This document shows positions 51,948-63,200 of a stretch of 64,000 bases of DNA, one piece after another. The number at the start of each line of letters is the position of its first letter. Positions within the stretch are counted from its first letter, which is position 1. The notes under the pieces were generated by a model, which did not search any database, was not told the origin of the DNA, and worked only from the letters and a program-made list of their open reading frames with translations. The translations under genes were made by a program, and so were the position numbers. This DNA comes from Diplonema papillatum (Eukaryota; Euglenozoa; Diplonemea; Diplonemida; Diplonemidae). The stretch lies in contig JAPJBO010000226.1 in the NCBI GenBank assembly GCA_030068145.1, positions 1 through 64,000 on the forward strand. Reading direction: 5' to 3'.

Positions 51948-53036
51948 TCACACGGGCATTCGCTTATCAGACTTTTTGAACCGCTTCTCGCGGAGCATAT
52001 CGAGAAGCTGAAGATCGCCTTCGATTGTCTTTTCGATGGCAAGGAGGTCGAAGTCGTTGATGTCGTTGCCGAACGGATCTTCCATCTCGTCTCCGATGCG
52101 GACCAGCCCAAAAAGGAGGAACGACAAGACCAAGATGAACGGCACTGCGACCCAATTCAATTTTGTGACTGCAGGCGGCACGAGAGTGACGAGAAAGACA
52201 TACAGGATCATGCGCGAGACGTGCAACCAAGGGAAAGGAAGCGGCGTTGCTGTGATCTTCGCCATCCCGTTCCACACGAGCTGGAGCTCGCCAACGCTTG
52301 AAGATATCTCTTGCTCTTGGAGCGGTGAAAGAACTTGCAGAACGTGCGCGTTGAGCACTTCCTGCCGCAGCCACTGCAGAGCGAGCAAAGGGTGATTTCT
52401 TTCGACGCATTTCAAGTCATCATACTCCGGCACGGTCAGGTACGTGACCAGGTCTCTGAACCCCCACTTCCACCCGTCTCCCTTCTTCTTCCTCTTCTCC
52501 CTGTCCGCCGCAACCTTGTCCCAATGCTGGGAGACCGTTCGGTTAATCAGCTTTGCCGTGACCATCGTGTACCTCTTCACATTCTGCACGAACAACTCTC
52601 CGCAGTTGTCATTCGGGCTGTAACAACACGCCTTCGCCACAATTTCCCTACAATGGAACACCATGCCGCCCAGCAGGGTCCGGCCGTCCCAGTACCGTCC
52701 GTATGAATTCGAACAGCGAAAGACAAGCAAAAAAGACATGGGCGTCATTACGATCTGATGCCCCGAAAGCTCTACGTCAAACGCGTAGAAGTTGTTGTGC
52801 ACGAAGGCGCAGACTGCGGAGAGGAGCACCATGCTGGCCACCTGCGTGAAGATGGCCCCCCAGACGGTACCGACGACCTGCACCAGTAGCAGCAGGGTGC
52901 CCCTGAGACCCTGGCCCCATATGCGGTATTCAGCTACCTTCCGGCGGTTCTTCGCGATGCGTTCGTCGGCTGTTTCCAGCATGGGAATGGCAGACATCCT
53001 CCTTTGAAGAAGGGAGGCCCGCGCGACGAGGTACAC
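51948..53036 (-). CDS. Bestrophin-family anion channel (gene 2)
   Basis: A 362-residue intronless frame colinear with gene 1. EYRIWGQGLRG is identical in both, then GHQIVMTPMSFLLVFRCSNS, YGRYWDGRTLLGG, SSVGELQLVWNGM, and EDPFGNDINDFDLLAIEKTI. The C-terminus stops soon after the calcium-clasp region, so it lacks the Pro/Ser tail of gene 1. The first 14 residues (MYLVARASLLQRRM) could be a short targeting extension, or Met14 may be the true start. Tandem arrangement and shared lengths indicate a local duplication. The two could form mixed pentamers, which is inference. Confidence 0.93.
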   Translation of the reverse strand: MYLVARASLLQRRMSAIPMLETADERIAKNRRKVAEYRIWGQGLRGTLLLLVQVVGTVWGAIFTQVASMVLLSAVCAFVHNNFYAFDVELSGHQIVMTPMSFLLVFRCSNSYGRYWDGRTLLGGMVFHCREIVAKACCYSPNDNCGELFVQNVKRYTMVTAKLINRTVSQHWDKVAADREKRKKKGDGWKWGFRDLVTYLTVPEYDDLKCVERNHPLLALQWLRQEVLNAHVLQVLSPLQEQEISSSVGELQLVWNGMAKITATPLPFPWLHVSRMILYVFLVTLVPPAVTKLNWVAVPFILVLSFLLFGLVRIGDEMEDPFGNDINDFDLLAIEKTIEGDLQLLDMLREKRFKKSDKRMPV

Positions 53037-53480
53037 GAGGCACGCTGGTCGGCCTTCTTCTTTTGACCAGACACGGGGGGCTTGAGCTCTCCGACGCCTG
53101 TCGACCTTTCGACAGCCGTTCGGCTAAACGGATCCGCAACCAGTGATCGTTGCAATCGAGTGGGCCCCACCCAGCTCCACTTCGCCACTCCCAACGACAT
53201 CCAAAATCCTTGGGTTTTTTGAAATGGGGTGTTTTCGTAAGCAAGGCCGTAGACTACAATACCACCGGTAGACGCCTGCCGGTGGTTAATCTTTTTGTTC
53301 AGAGCGAACAAAGTTCGCTTGGAACTCCGGGATATTTATCAAGACTGAGTATTCGCTTGAGAAACCGGGGTTTTAGAGTACTATTCGATCAATTCGCCTG
53401 CAGTTCTGTCACTTGCGAACAGCAAGCGCGTTCGCGGTTAGAACACGCATTTGTGCAGCCACAATCTGCACGGACCTTCC
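53037..53480. other. Upstream region of bestrophin gene 2
   Basis: Presumed promoter and 5' UTR. A GAAACCGGGGTTTTAGAGTA word near 53360 recurs in diverged form near 58630 and 63235. No gene recognised. Confidence 0.4.
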
Positions 53481-53483
53481 GAG

Positions 53484-53722
53484 ACTGTAGAGGTATGATA
53501 ATGGCTCTGTCGAGCCAACCCCACTGTAGAGGTATGATAATGGCTCTGTCGAGCCAATCCCACTGTAGAGGTACGATAATGGCTCTGTCGAGCCAATCCC
53601 ACATGTAGAGGTATTATAATGGCTCTGTCGAGCCAATCCCACTGTAGAGGTATGATAATGGCTCTGTCAAGCCAATCCCACTGTAGAGGTATGATAATGG
53701 CTCTGTCGAGCCAATCCCACTT
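53484..53722. repeat. 39-bp tandem array (6 units)
   Basis: Units contain GTAGAGGTATGATAATGGCT and the small stem GGCTCTGTCGAGCC. Single variants occur (TACGATAATG, TATTATAATG, GTCAAGCC). The length is a multiple of three, so several frames remain open by chance. Confidence 0.95.
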
Positions 53723-53924
53723 TCACGGGGTCCGGGGCGGAGCATGGCAGCACTTTAAAGTAGTTGACTGTCGTAGTAGTCAATTCCCCTGGGGCCGGGT
53801 CTTCAATGTATCGTCATTGGCAGGATATTTGCACGCCTAGTTTCGACCTTTTTGGCGGGTCTATACCCGAATTTTGTGTTTTTCTTTTGCCCAAGCTCGA
53901 AATATACGAACCTGGTATTGCCCA

Positions 53925-54140
53925 ACTTAGCATCGCCCGAACTGAGCACCAGCATCGCCGGAACTTTGCTTATCACTCGAGCGTAGCATCGCCGGAACTT
54001 TGCGTCACCAGAACTTAGCATCACTCGAGCTTAGCATCGCCCGAACTCAGTCCCGGACTGAGCATCACATGAACTTGGCATCGCCCGAACTTTGCTTCAC
54101 CAGAATGTAGTATCGCCCGAACTTTACTGCTACCCGATCT
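53925..54140. repeat. Degenerate motif array (inverse of 17790-18110)
   Basis: Irregular words such as AGCATCGCCCGAACTTAGC and CATCACCAGAACTTAG, the reverse complement of the array near 18 kb. Confidence 0.75.
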
Positions 54141-56023
54141 TCAACTGCTGCCTCTAGTCTCGCCGGGTACCGGTCGTTTCGCGCGCACGTACTTTCGAGG
54201 CACACGTGTTCACGACTGGAACACGCTCGAGACACGCCAGTGTTCTGCCACTTTTCCTGCGGCCGTGGCCCTACAAAAGTGTCAGTTCGCAAAGAAAAAA
54301 GCGAGAACAAGGAAGAAGTGCGAAAGGTCAAATTAAGCTGCATACATGAGGTCTGTTGTTGGAAAAAGAAGTTTTTCAAACTCGATGAGAGAACAGACGC
54401 TGGCAATCTTGAAAAAAAAAAGAAAGGAAAAAAGAAAGAAATACTCTGGAAAAGAAGACAGAGACAAAAGCAAGAGCTTTTGAAATTTTTCTCTTGCTGG
54501 CAACGTCAGACCAGGTGGCCACCTACCGAAGTATGCTAGAGCATGTTGTCGGTTTCGAAAACAGGGCGTGAGAACAGGCAACCTGTGTGCGCTAGCTTGG
54601 CATCACCGTGAACCCAGTAGCAGCAGGGCTCTCCCAATTTTTTGCTTTCACTTGGTCAACCCTGTGACAAGTGATTACCTTCACCATTTCTACCAACGCG
54701 CACCCTGCAAGAGAGTGAATTGACACGCAAAAGAAATGAGAAATGAACAATGCGAGTGCTGTTTGGTGTGTGGATGTTGTGTGAGTGTGCGTGAGTGTGT
54801 GAGTGAGTGTGTAGCGCCAGACACTGCCACGGGCAAAGTAAGAAAGAGACGAGGCTGAAAAAAGAATACTACAACGGTGATGCTTCAATCATACTCGCGA
54901 GCCGAGCTATATAAAAGCGAGGCACGTGCCACCACAGGCATGAAGATTCTCGGGGCACCGCACCGGAAGTCAGAAACAAAACAGTGCAGGATACCCCGCA
55001 AGAATGCATACTGATAAACACGTACACAAACTGTGAGTTCTCGGCTTCGAGCCTCGAGCATCACCTCGAGCCTCCCTACAAAGCTGACGCTTATGCGAGA
55101 GAAAAAAAGACGAGAGGTGGAAGACACAGGTACTACCCGTTCTTGGGGGGTCGGCGTGTAGGGAGGAGTGAAAAGCGAGAGAGAAAGAGCCAGGGCTGGG
55201 TTGCGCGAAGAAGACTGTTGAGAGAGAGAGAGAGGAAGTCGTATCTGATTTATTCATCCGAGTTGCGTACTTTCTTGCCCGGTTGATCTCGGATTCGTAC
55301 TGCGCGCAGTGAAGAAAATCGGCACCTGTCCTGACTCTTTCGGAGTAGAGAGAAGGGGGATGGGGAAGAGGGCGGGTGACTGCGAGGGGGAAAGGGGGTT
55401 GACATCTGCGACAATTGGGTGTTTCAGCCAAAGGACGAAAGCGCTGCGAGGTGCAGCAACACAGGATCGCGTCCGAGTGGCAATCGCTGGGCTGCGGTAG
55501 GCAGGTGCGTGAGTGTGTGTGAGTGTGCGTGCGTGTGTGGTGCGGGAACCGAAATGAGGAACGAAGCGGATATTGAATTATTCTCTTATTTTTTTTTCCG
55601 AGCGGGGGAAGAGAGGGGGAAGAAGCGTGGTGCCAGCTGCAGGAAAAGTCGAACAAGCAGCCCTTACCACTTCCAGAAGTGAACCCCCCGCTTGTTGGTG
55701 TCCTTGGCGAAGAAAAGCGACGAAAAAGAAGCGAAGTAACTTCGTTCGAGAAACAAGGGGAAACAGAAGCCTGGGTCTAAGCAGTAACCAGGAGACAGCG
55801 AGTCTGAGTGACAATCGGTTTCGTCCTCTTCGTTTAGTTTTCCTGGCGTGCATTCCCTGGAGGTACGGCTCCGACAACCGCCAAAAAACGTCACCCCGAC
55901 AGGAAACGGCTGTACTACATTGCCGCAAATGCCTGAGCTCAATGTTTAGGCAGAACACTGCCTAGCAAGCATGTGCGATGCTTGCATCAAGTCGTCGTCG
56001 AATGGAGTACTTTGTCCCCTTAC
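54141..56023. other. Low-complexity spacer with GTGA/GTGT microsatellites
   Basis: GTGTGAGTGTGCGTGAGTGT tracts occur near 54778 and a similar one near 55506, with A-rich and GA-rich stretches between. Open frames on both strands have biased composition and no domains. Confidence 0.5.
54906..54917 (+). promoter_or_regulatory. TATA-like box
   Basis: CTATATAAAAGC on the plus strand, 32 bp before an ATG at 54939. The frame from that ATG is only 23 codons, so either an intron follows or the box is fortuitous. Confidence 0.3.
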
Positions 56024-56024
56024 T

Positions 56025-56203
56025 GAGCCGGTCCGTCCCTATCTCTTGAAACTGCATCGAAGTGCCTGCCGCTGTTTATCACAGTGAATCACGGTCCACC
56101 CACGGTCTATCAGGTCCATCCCTAGTCCCTAGAGCTGCATCGAATTGCCCGGTGCTGTACTCTTTGGTCTATCACGGTCTATCAAGAAGTGATGGACCGG
56201 CTC
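56025..56203. mobile_element. 180-bp inverted-repeat element TGAGCCGGTCC, copy 1
   Basis: The ends TGAGCCGGTCC and GGACCGGCTCA are exact inverses, flanked by CTTAC on both sides, a probable 5-bp target duplication. Inside, CTGCATCGAAGTGCC and CTGCATCGAATTGCC are a direct repeat, so the element is itself two related halves. Confidence 0.8.
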
Positions 56204-57720
56204 ACTTACCCTACCGATATGGGAGTATCCAAACGAATCGAGCGCGGTAGCAGCAGGAATTGCCCAAGCCTGATTTCGATGAAGAAAAAGAAGAAAATAA
56301 AACAAAACAATCAACCACAAAAAAGAAACAAAGATTCTGATCGATTGAAGAGGGCAAACGAGCAAAAAAAAAAGAGGCAACAGCAAGAGAAACAATTTAG
56401 GTAGGGGATGGGGGACGGGATGGAAGGGGGGGGGGGGCGGAGGTGTCGTCTTTAGATTCAAAGACTCCTCATTTCTTCTTCTTTTTTTGTGTCGTCTGCG
56501 CGTTTTCTTTTTTTTTTTTTTGGCTTGTTGGTTGGGTAACAGAGCGCGTGACGGCCGCACCCGGGCCGGCCGGATGCAGCGAGCCGACGAAGTAAACGCT
56601 CACGCGCCAGCTTCTGGCAGTCTCGCAATTACAAAGGCCAAAGACAGTGTCCTCATGCTCGTTTTTTCCCCTTCTTTTTCGACCTCCTGCGGGGCTTCCG
56701 TTTTGTTGAGTGGCCGACTACACGGCTTTTCTTTCTACCGATTCAATCTGGTTAGCCCCGTAGCTTTTGAGCACAAAAAGTTCCGCGGTCCTATCTTGAT
56801 GGGTGTGGTCGATTCTTTGTCTGTAGGATGCTTCGTACATGAAAAAAGAGAAGGAGAATGCAGTGGAACAAGGGGGGGCGAAAGGTGCAGCCAGAGCTCG
56901 CCGCTTGCAGGAAGCAAGTTGCACTTTCACACACACTGAGACCCGTATCCCAGGTCACAGCTGAGCAAAACTCGGCGTTGCGTGGCTGGCTGAACTCGTT
57001 CAATACATACTGGACGCAGCCCTTTTTTACAACCATTTGGATTGACTCGCTTCGGAAGACCTGCGCAGGGTTTCCCGAAGCCGTCACGCGTGCGCGTTCA
57101 GATTGCTGACGTCGATGGTGGCGAGCTTCTTGGGTCTTTCGGAATTGAATGGTTGGGATCAAGTACTAGTAGTAGCAGATGTGTCGTTCTAGTCCGGGAG
57201 CAAGTCAGGAATAAGAACGGAGCAATCTTTACAGACCAACGAGTGACTTAACGTGGCCGCTTGAGCGGCGCCGATCCGAGCGCACACAGGGATCAAAAAA
57301 ATAAAAAGAGGCGGGGGGAAAGGAAAAAAACGACCGAGAAGAAGAGAAAATAAACGAGAGGTAAACGTCGCTTCATACCCCGCGTCCGGGGTAAGCGCGG
57401 TAGACGCATCGAAGGCTTGCAGAAACGCTAGGCGTCTGAATGCCGGCTGCTGGAGCCTCCCCCCCTGCATGCGGGGACTTTTTTCTTTTTTGTTGTATTC
57501 TTCTTCACGACAGGTCTTCTGCGATTCGGGCGCTTCGCCTGTGCCCGGAACCGCCGGCTCCAGGTTGGCTTGAAACTCCGGGGGTTTAGCGTCTCCGAGG
57601 CGCGGCCTCGTTCGCAACGCGGAAACAAAAAGCAGAGTTTCGACGGGGACTTTCGCAGCTTCTCCCTCGCGTGAGGCCCCGACGCGATATCTGTGCCGGT
57701 TTGAGCGCGAAGCGTGCACG
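56204..57720. other. Low-complexity spacer
   Basis: A-rich, G-run (56425-56440) and T-run tracts. Minus-strand frames near 57190-57815 are Arg/Ala-rich without recognised domains. No certain gene. Confidence 0.4.
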
Positions 57721-57894
57721 TGAGCCGGTCCGTCCCTATCTCTTGAAACTGCATCGAAGTGCCTGCCGCTGTTTATCACAGTGAAACACGGCCCACCACG
57801 GTCTATCAGGTCCATCTCTAGTCCCTAGAGCTGCATCGAATTGCCCGGTGCTGTATTCTTCGGTCTGTCAAGAGGGGATGGACCGACTCAGTAC
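57721..57894. mobile_element. 180-bp inverted-repeat element, copy 2
   Basis: Diverged copy of 56025-56203 with ends TGAGCCGGTCC and GGACCGACTCA. Flanks GCACG and GTACG may be a decayed 5-bp duplication. Confidence 0.75.
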
Positions 57895-58303
57895 GGCCCC
57901 GCCAGAGCCGGGAAGGCCAGCAACCTGAGGGATCAGGTGCGCACGGGAAGAAATGCACCCCCCACGCCCGTTCGGGAGGAGGGATGCGGCTTTGAAGAGG
58001 TGCTTGGAAATGCTGTGCGGGTGACTCTCCGTCGAATCTTCACCCACGAGAGAGATGCGCGCAGATACGAGACGGCCTAGCTCATCTGCGAAGCGAGGGC
58101 GATGAGGAGGACGAAACTGAAGAAGCCAATGGCACCCTGTGGGAAGTTGGTGGACGGTGAAGGTTGCGTTGTTTACTCTTCAGCAAGCAACCAGCTTGTC
58201 GGGGGACTCTGTTGCGGCTTACCTCTCACGGTCTGATCTTTGAGCAGGATGGTAAGCTCCACAGTTTGACGCTTTAGGAAGCGGGTTCTCAATATGATTG
58301 CAC
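57895..58303. other. Unassigned spacer
   Basis: No recognised gene. It separates two families of small inverted-repeat elements. Confidence 0.35.
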
Positions 58304-58512
58304 GAAAATACTCGAGGGACTGCCTTGTGCTCATTTCGAAGGAGGCTAGAGGGGGAGAAAACAACACAACTACAAAGTGGGTCTTTTTTGTTGAACGCTT
58401 ACGCCCGCCACTAAACCCAGATTCACCTGTGTTTCGTGTGGGCTGCAGCACATTTACCTCCTTTGATCTATCAGTCTCCTCAAGCATTACCTACAAAGCA
58501 GGTGCTTATACA
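58304..58512. mobile_element. About 200-bp dispersed inverted-repeat element (copy 2)
   Basis: Fullest copy: AAATACTCGAGGGACTGCC at the left, GAACGCTTACGCCCGCCACT inside, and CTCAAGCATTACCTACAAAG at the right, followed by an A-rich stretch. Confidence 0.75.
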
Positions 58513-59098
58513 AAAATAATGAGGTGTCAGTCCGTAGTCTATGGAAACGTATTTCGTGGCGTCTGCAAGAGCTGTTTCGTGATTCGCTGCACGCGAGTTT
58601 TTTTTAGAGTTATAGTTGGCTTGAGAATCCGGGATTTTAGAGTCTCCGGGGAACTTCGTCGAATGGGTTCTTTTAAAAGCTAATACGTACTGGTGGGTTT
58701 GGGGGGGGCATGCATTTTTGTGGTAACAAGCTTGCTTGTCTATATCAAAAAGTGTCGGCTGGCAGCGTGCTTCGTTAAATCACTCAAAACAGGGTTTACA
58801 CACGTACCTGGAGAAGGCGCTCCTCCTGCAAAGGCCAGCTCATGCAAAGCATTCAGAGAAGAGGGAAAAGGAGCGCCGGCCTCCCACATACCAAAAACAA
58901 AAGGGGCAAACCCCGTGGCACCTAGCGGTGCCATCCCTGGTCGCACAGGGGGTTGGCGGCAAAAAAGGGCCTAGCCCATCTACCACCCCGGGTGCCGTCC
59001 CGAGGACAGGACTCCATTCACCCACCGCGAAACTTCTCGCCCCCAAAAGGTCCTCTTCCGGGCCGGGTCGCAGCGTACCGCCTGAGCACGCACAAACA
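58513..59098. other. Unassigned spacer
   Basis: Short open frames on both strands; no motif recognised. Confidence 0.35.
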
Positions 59099-59282
59099 AA
59101 ATACTCGAGGGACTGCCTTGTGCTCATTTCGAAGGAGGCTAGAACTACGAAGTGGGTGTTGACCACTAAACCCAGATTTACCTGTGTTTCGTGTGGGCTA
59201 CAGCACATTTACCTCCTCTGATCTATCGCAACTGGCAGTCTCCTCGAGCATTTCCTACAAAGCAGGTGCTTGTAGAAAAAAT
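59099..59282. mobile_element. About 200-bp dispersed element (copy 3, internally deleted)
   Basis: Same ends as copy 2 but lacks the AGAGGGGGAGAAAACAAC stretch and part of the GAACGCTTACG block. Confidence 0.7.
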
Positions 59283-60250
59283 AATCCGGTAGTTTGGAGC
59301 CTGTTGACCATTGAGGCTGAGCTATAGAGGACAAAGACATACGTCGGCCGTGTACATACACACACCCACACACTTCATTTTGGCTAGCCAGACTAATGTG
59401 ACCGACACCAAGATCGCGTTAGGCAAGAATGTGATTTTAGGCCCCCCACGTCCGCGCATTTGTTCGGCCCTGGCGGCGAAGGGAAAAATGAATATGCACT
59501 GAAATAAACACACACCATGACGAGAAGCTTCTGAGAGTCGGGCCCCTGCGCGTGCGTCGAAACGTATTCTTTCCTCTTCGGCTTGACCTTCTTGGGGTTT
59601 TCCCCCTGCTTGGAGTCTAGGAATGGCAGAGTAACGATGGGCTGTGCATTGTGTGTCGTGTTGAGTGCTGCGGCGACGGAATGGTACCCCCCCTTCCTTC
59701 CAAGGCTTCGAATGGGCTTCCTTGAAAGGACACCTTCCCCTAGTCATGAACCGCTTTGAGGAGGTTGCTTGGAACTGGCGGGGTGATGCTCATTGTACGC
59801 CAGCGCCAGCGTGAAGAGTTGGGGAGCGGCGTTCAATTGGGTTTCTCAGGAATTTCAGTACTTCTAAAAATAGGCATACGTAAGCGTTGAGGTCCTCGGT
59901 GACCTTCTTCCCGTTCGTCTTGTGCCTCTTTTCCCGCTCCAGCCTTTTCTTCTCCCTGTGTGCGTGTGTGAACATGTGTGCGCGCGTGGTGTATACTGAC
60001 TTCTTTTGCCGCGAAGAGCTAGTTTGCCCTCTCGGCACTTGGCTGCGATTCAAAACGCTTTCGATAGTCTTCGTTCTTGAGCCGGCCCATCCTGATAGAC
60101 CGTGACAACGACGGCGACTCGATCGATGCGGTTTGGGGTCGACCGGCCCATATAGCTTGGCGTAAATAGCAGGTGCTTGCGCTGTGTGCAGCACTCGGTC
60201 CAGCCGGGTTGCCCCTGTCCGGCGAGGGCAAGCATGATTCTCTTCTTGGC
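59283..60250. other. Unassigned spacer
   Basis: Short frames only; ends at the start of the 216-bp array. Confidence 0.35.
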
Positions 60251-60254
60251 GAGC

Positions 60255-61150
60255 TTGAGCATCATCCATTTTCGGGACCGGTCAATTTACGGAAACCTTC
60301 TCCACTTCGGCCTTCAATGTTCTCCATTGAATATATTCGCTACTACAACCAAGATCTGCACTTATCCACGCTCCATCGAGGCTCGCGTCAACGACTTCGC
60401 GGCGTGGACCACGCACTCCTACGCACGCCTGGCTTTGTGATACCAGTACGCGGCCAACTATGGGTGGATCGCTTGAGCATCATCCATTTTCGGGACCGGT
60501 CCAGTTACGGAAACCTTCTCCACTTCGGCCTTCAATGTTCTCCATTGAATATTCGCTACTACAACCAAGATCTGCACTCATCCATGCTCCATCGAGGCTC
60601 ACGCCAACGACTTCGCGGCGTGGACCACGCACTCCTACGCACGCCTGGCTTTGTGATACCAGTACGCGGCCAACTATGGGTGGATCGCTTGAGCATCATC
60701 CATTTTCGGGACCGGTCCAGTTACGGAAACCTTCTCCACTTCGGCCTTCAATGTTCTCCATTGAATATTCGCTACTACAACCAAGATCTGCACTCATCCA
60801 CGCTCCATCGAGGCTCACGCCAACGACTTCGCGGCGTGGACCACGCACTCCTACGCACGCCTGGCTTTGTGATACCAGTACGCGGCCAACTATGGGTGGA
60901 TCGCTTGAGCATCATCCATTTTCGGGACCGGTCCAGTTACGGAAACCTTCTCCACTTCGGCCTTCAATGTTCTCCATTGAATATTCGCTACTACAACCAA
61001 GATCTGCACTCATCCACGCTCCATCGAGGCTCACGCCAACGACTTCGCGGCGTGGACCACGCACTCCTACGCACGCCTGGCTTTGTGATACCAGTACGCG
61101 GCCAACTATGGGTGGATCGCTTGAGCATCATCCATTTTCGGGACCGGTGC
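60255..61150. repeat. 216-bp tandem array (4 full units plus a partial)
   Basis: Unit starts (TTGAGCATCATCCATTTTCG) lie at about 60255, 60473, 60689, 60905 and 61121. The first interval is 218 because of an extra AT in ATATATTCGC; the rest are exactly 216. Since 216 is 72 codons, two plus-strand frames stay open through the array (SIIHFRDRSSYGNLLHFGLQ in one). I see no domain. Confidence 0.95.
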
Positions 61151-61549
61151 ATTCGGCAGGTGAGTTGCTACACACTCATTATCGGATGCCGACTTCCATG
61201 ACCACCGTCCTGCTGTCAAGATGAACCGACACCCTTTGTGGGATCTGATGAGCGATCACTCGGACACCTTAAGTCAGCTCTCGGTTCATCCCGCGTCGCC
61301 AGTCCTGCTTACCAGAAGTGGCCCACTTAGAACCAGGATTCTACGTCAGGGTTCAATGAAGTAACCCCGAGCTCACGCCCATTTAAAGTTTGAGGCCTCC
61401 TTTCAAACTTTTGTGTTTTTGGCGAAATTCGCTCGACCAGTTGCCTGTGAGGGCGTTTTTGAACGGAGGGCTCAATATCTTGCTTTGTGTTTTCTTCTCC
61501 GAGCGGCAGCAAGTGTCAGACTTTATTCTTGCAGGTGGTAAGGGCAGCA

Positions 61550-61815
61550 AAATACTCGAGGGGCTGCCTTGTGCTCATTTCGACGAAGGCTAGAGGGGAG
61601 AAAACAATACAACTACAAAGTGGGTCTTTTTTGTTGCCAGCCACGAAACCTAGATTTACCTGTGTTTCGTGTACAGCACATGGACCTCCTTTGAGATTGG
61701 TATATAGTTGCGATAGTGGGGAGTCATCGGCATGCCGATGAGTACCACACTACCTTTGAGATTTCGTAACTGGCAGTCTCCTCAAGTATTGCCTACAAAG
61801 CAGGTGCTCATACAA
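61550..61815. mobile_element. About 200-bp dispersed element (copy 4, rearranged)
   Basis: Left end AAAATACTCGAGGGGCTGCC, interior shortened and with an insertion near 61700, right end TCAAGTATTGCCTACAAAGC. Confidence 0.65.
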
Positions 61816-62515
61816 AATACTAAAATTCCTCACTCCTATGCTTGTGTCTGTCACCCTCGTCCACCGCTCCTGCCCTGCTTGCCGCGCGCCGTATGGTTGG
61901 AGTAAAAGGTGAAGCCAGAAAGCTGCTAATCTTGCTGCTAACCAGCAGAAACTGCAGCAAGCTACTTTGTTTCTCTGGACGGATGGAGCGGCAAACCTGT
62001 CGTTCGGATTATTACTAGTCTTCAAAGAAACAAGTTTCTTTGAAGACTGTTGAACGCTTACGCCCGCCACTAAACCCAGATTCACCTGAGTTTCGTGTGG
62101 GCTACAGCACTTTTACCTCCTTCGATCTTTTGCAGCTGGCAGCCTCCTCAAGTATTTCCTACAAAGCAGGTGCTTATACAAAATACTAAAATTCCTCACT
62201 CCTATGCTTGTGTCTGTCACCCTCGTCCACCGCTCCTGCCCTGCTTGCCGCGCGCCGTATGGTTGGAGTAAAAGGTGAAGCCAGAAAGCTGCTAATCTTG
62301 CTGCTAACCAGCAGAAACTGCAGCAAGCTACTTTGTTTCTCTGGACGGATGGAGCGGCAAACCTGTCGTTCGGATTATTACTAGTCTTCAAAGAAACAAG
62401 TTTCTTTGAAGACTGTTGAACGCTTACGCCCGCCACTAAACCCAGATTCACCTGAGTTTCGTGTGGGCTACAGCACTTTTACCTCCTTCGATCTTTTGCA
62501 GCTGGCAGCCTCCTC
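61771..62515. repeat. 366-bp tandem duplication
   Basis: 61771-62136 and 62137-62502 are nearly identical at a constant 366-bp offset. The unit includes the right half of the dispersed 200-bp element and GCTAATCTTGCTGCTAACC. Confidence 0.95.
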
Positions 62516-62583
62516 GAGTATTTCCTCCAAAGCAGGTGCTTATACAACAAAAAAAAACGGAAGTGCGCAAGAGAAGGACGTAC

Positions 62584-63200
62584 CGGGCAGCCTCGGCGTC
62601 CCTGGCCTCGTCGGCTTCTCGCTTGACGCGGGCTGCCTCCGCCCTACGGAGTTCCTCGCGCGCGGCGCGTTCGGCCTTCTCCGCGTTCTCTTTGAGGAGC
62701 TTCTCCCGCGCGGCTTCCTGCCGACGAACCTCGTTTTCGCGCTCCTGCTTCTTCTGCAGGCGCTCCTTCTCCTTCTTTTCGAGCAGCGCTGCCTCCTCCT
62801 TCTCGCGCTTGATCTTCCGCCGGCGTTCCTCGGCGTCGCGCTGCTCCTCCTCGAGCCTCTTCTCCGTCAGCCTGCTGTTGATCAGCTCGTTCTGCCTCTT
62901 CCTCTCGGCCTTCTCTTCCTCCGCGCGGGCTCGGAGTTTTTCGAGGCGTTCCTCCTCGAGTCGGAGGCGCTCCTTCTTCTCCCTTTCATCGTCCTTCTTC
63001 GCCTGCTCGGCGGCGGCCTTCTTTTCCTCGTACTGCCGCGTCCGCCGGGCTTCGTCCTCCCGCGCCTTCGCGGCGGCTTCTTCCCGCTGCTCCTTCGCGA
63101 GCTGCTCGTTCCGCTTCCTCTCCTCTTCGCGGCGCTTTAGCAGCAGCTTCTGCTGCTCCCGCTCTTCGTCCTTCTTCTTCTGTCGCAGCTGCGCTTCTCT
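62584..63200 (-). CDS. Internal exon of a long coiled-coil protein
   Basis: The minus strand encodes about 205 residues without a stop, starting REAQLRQKKKDEERE and ending near EARDAEAAR. Composition is almost entirely Glu/Lys/Arg/Gln/Ala with regular Leu (KKERLRLEEERLEKLRARAE), a single-alpha-helix or coiled-coil rod as in MAP7/caldesmon-like proteins. There is no Met, so it cannot be a whole gene. It is bounded by AACACAG before 63200 and by GTACGTCC after 62584, fitting splice acceptor and donor. The other exons were not identified; the rod might be a cytoskeletal linker, but no head domain is visible. Confidence 0.65.

Noticed and set aside
60173..61201. 342-residue ORF as an established gene
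   Set aside because: It is the 216-bp array in one frame with a second open frame alongside; reported as repeat and finding only.
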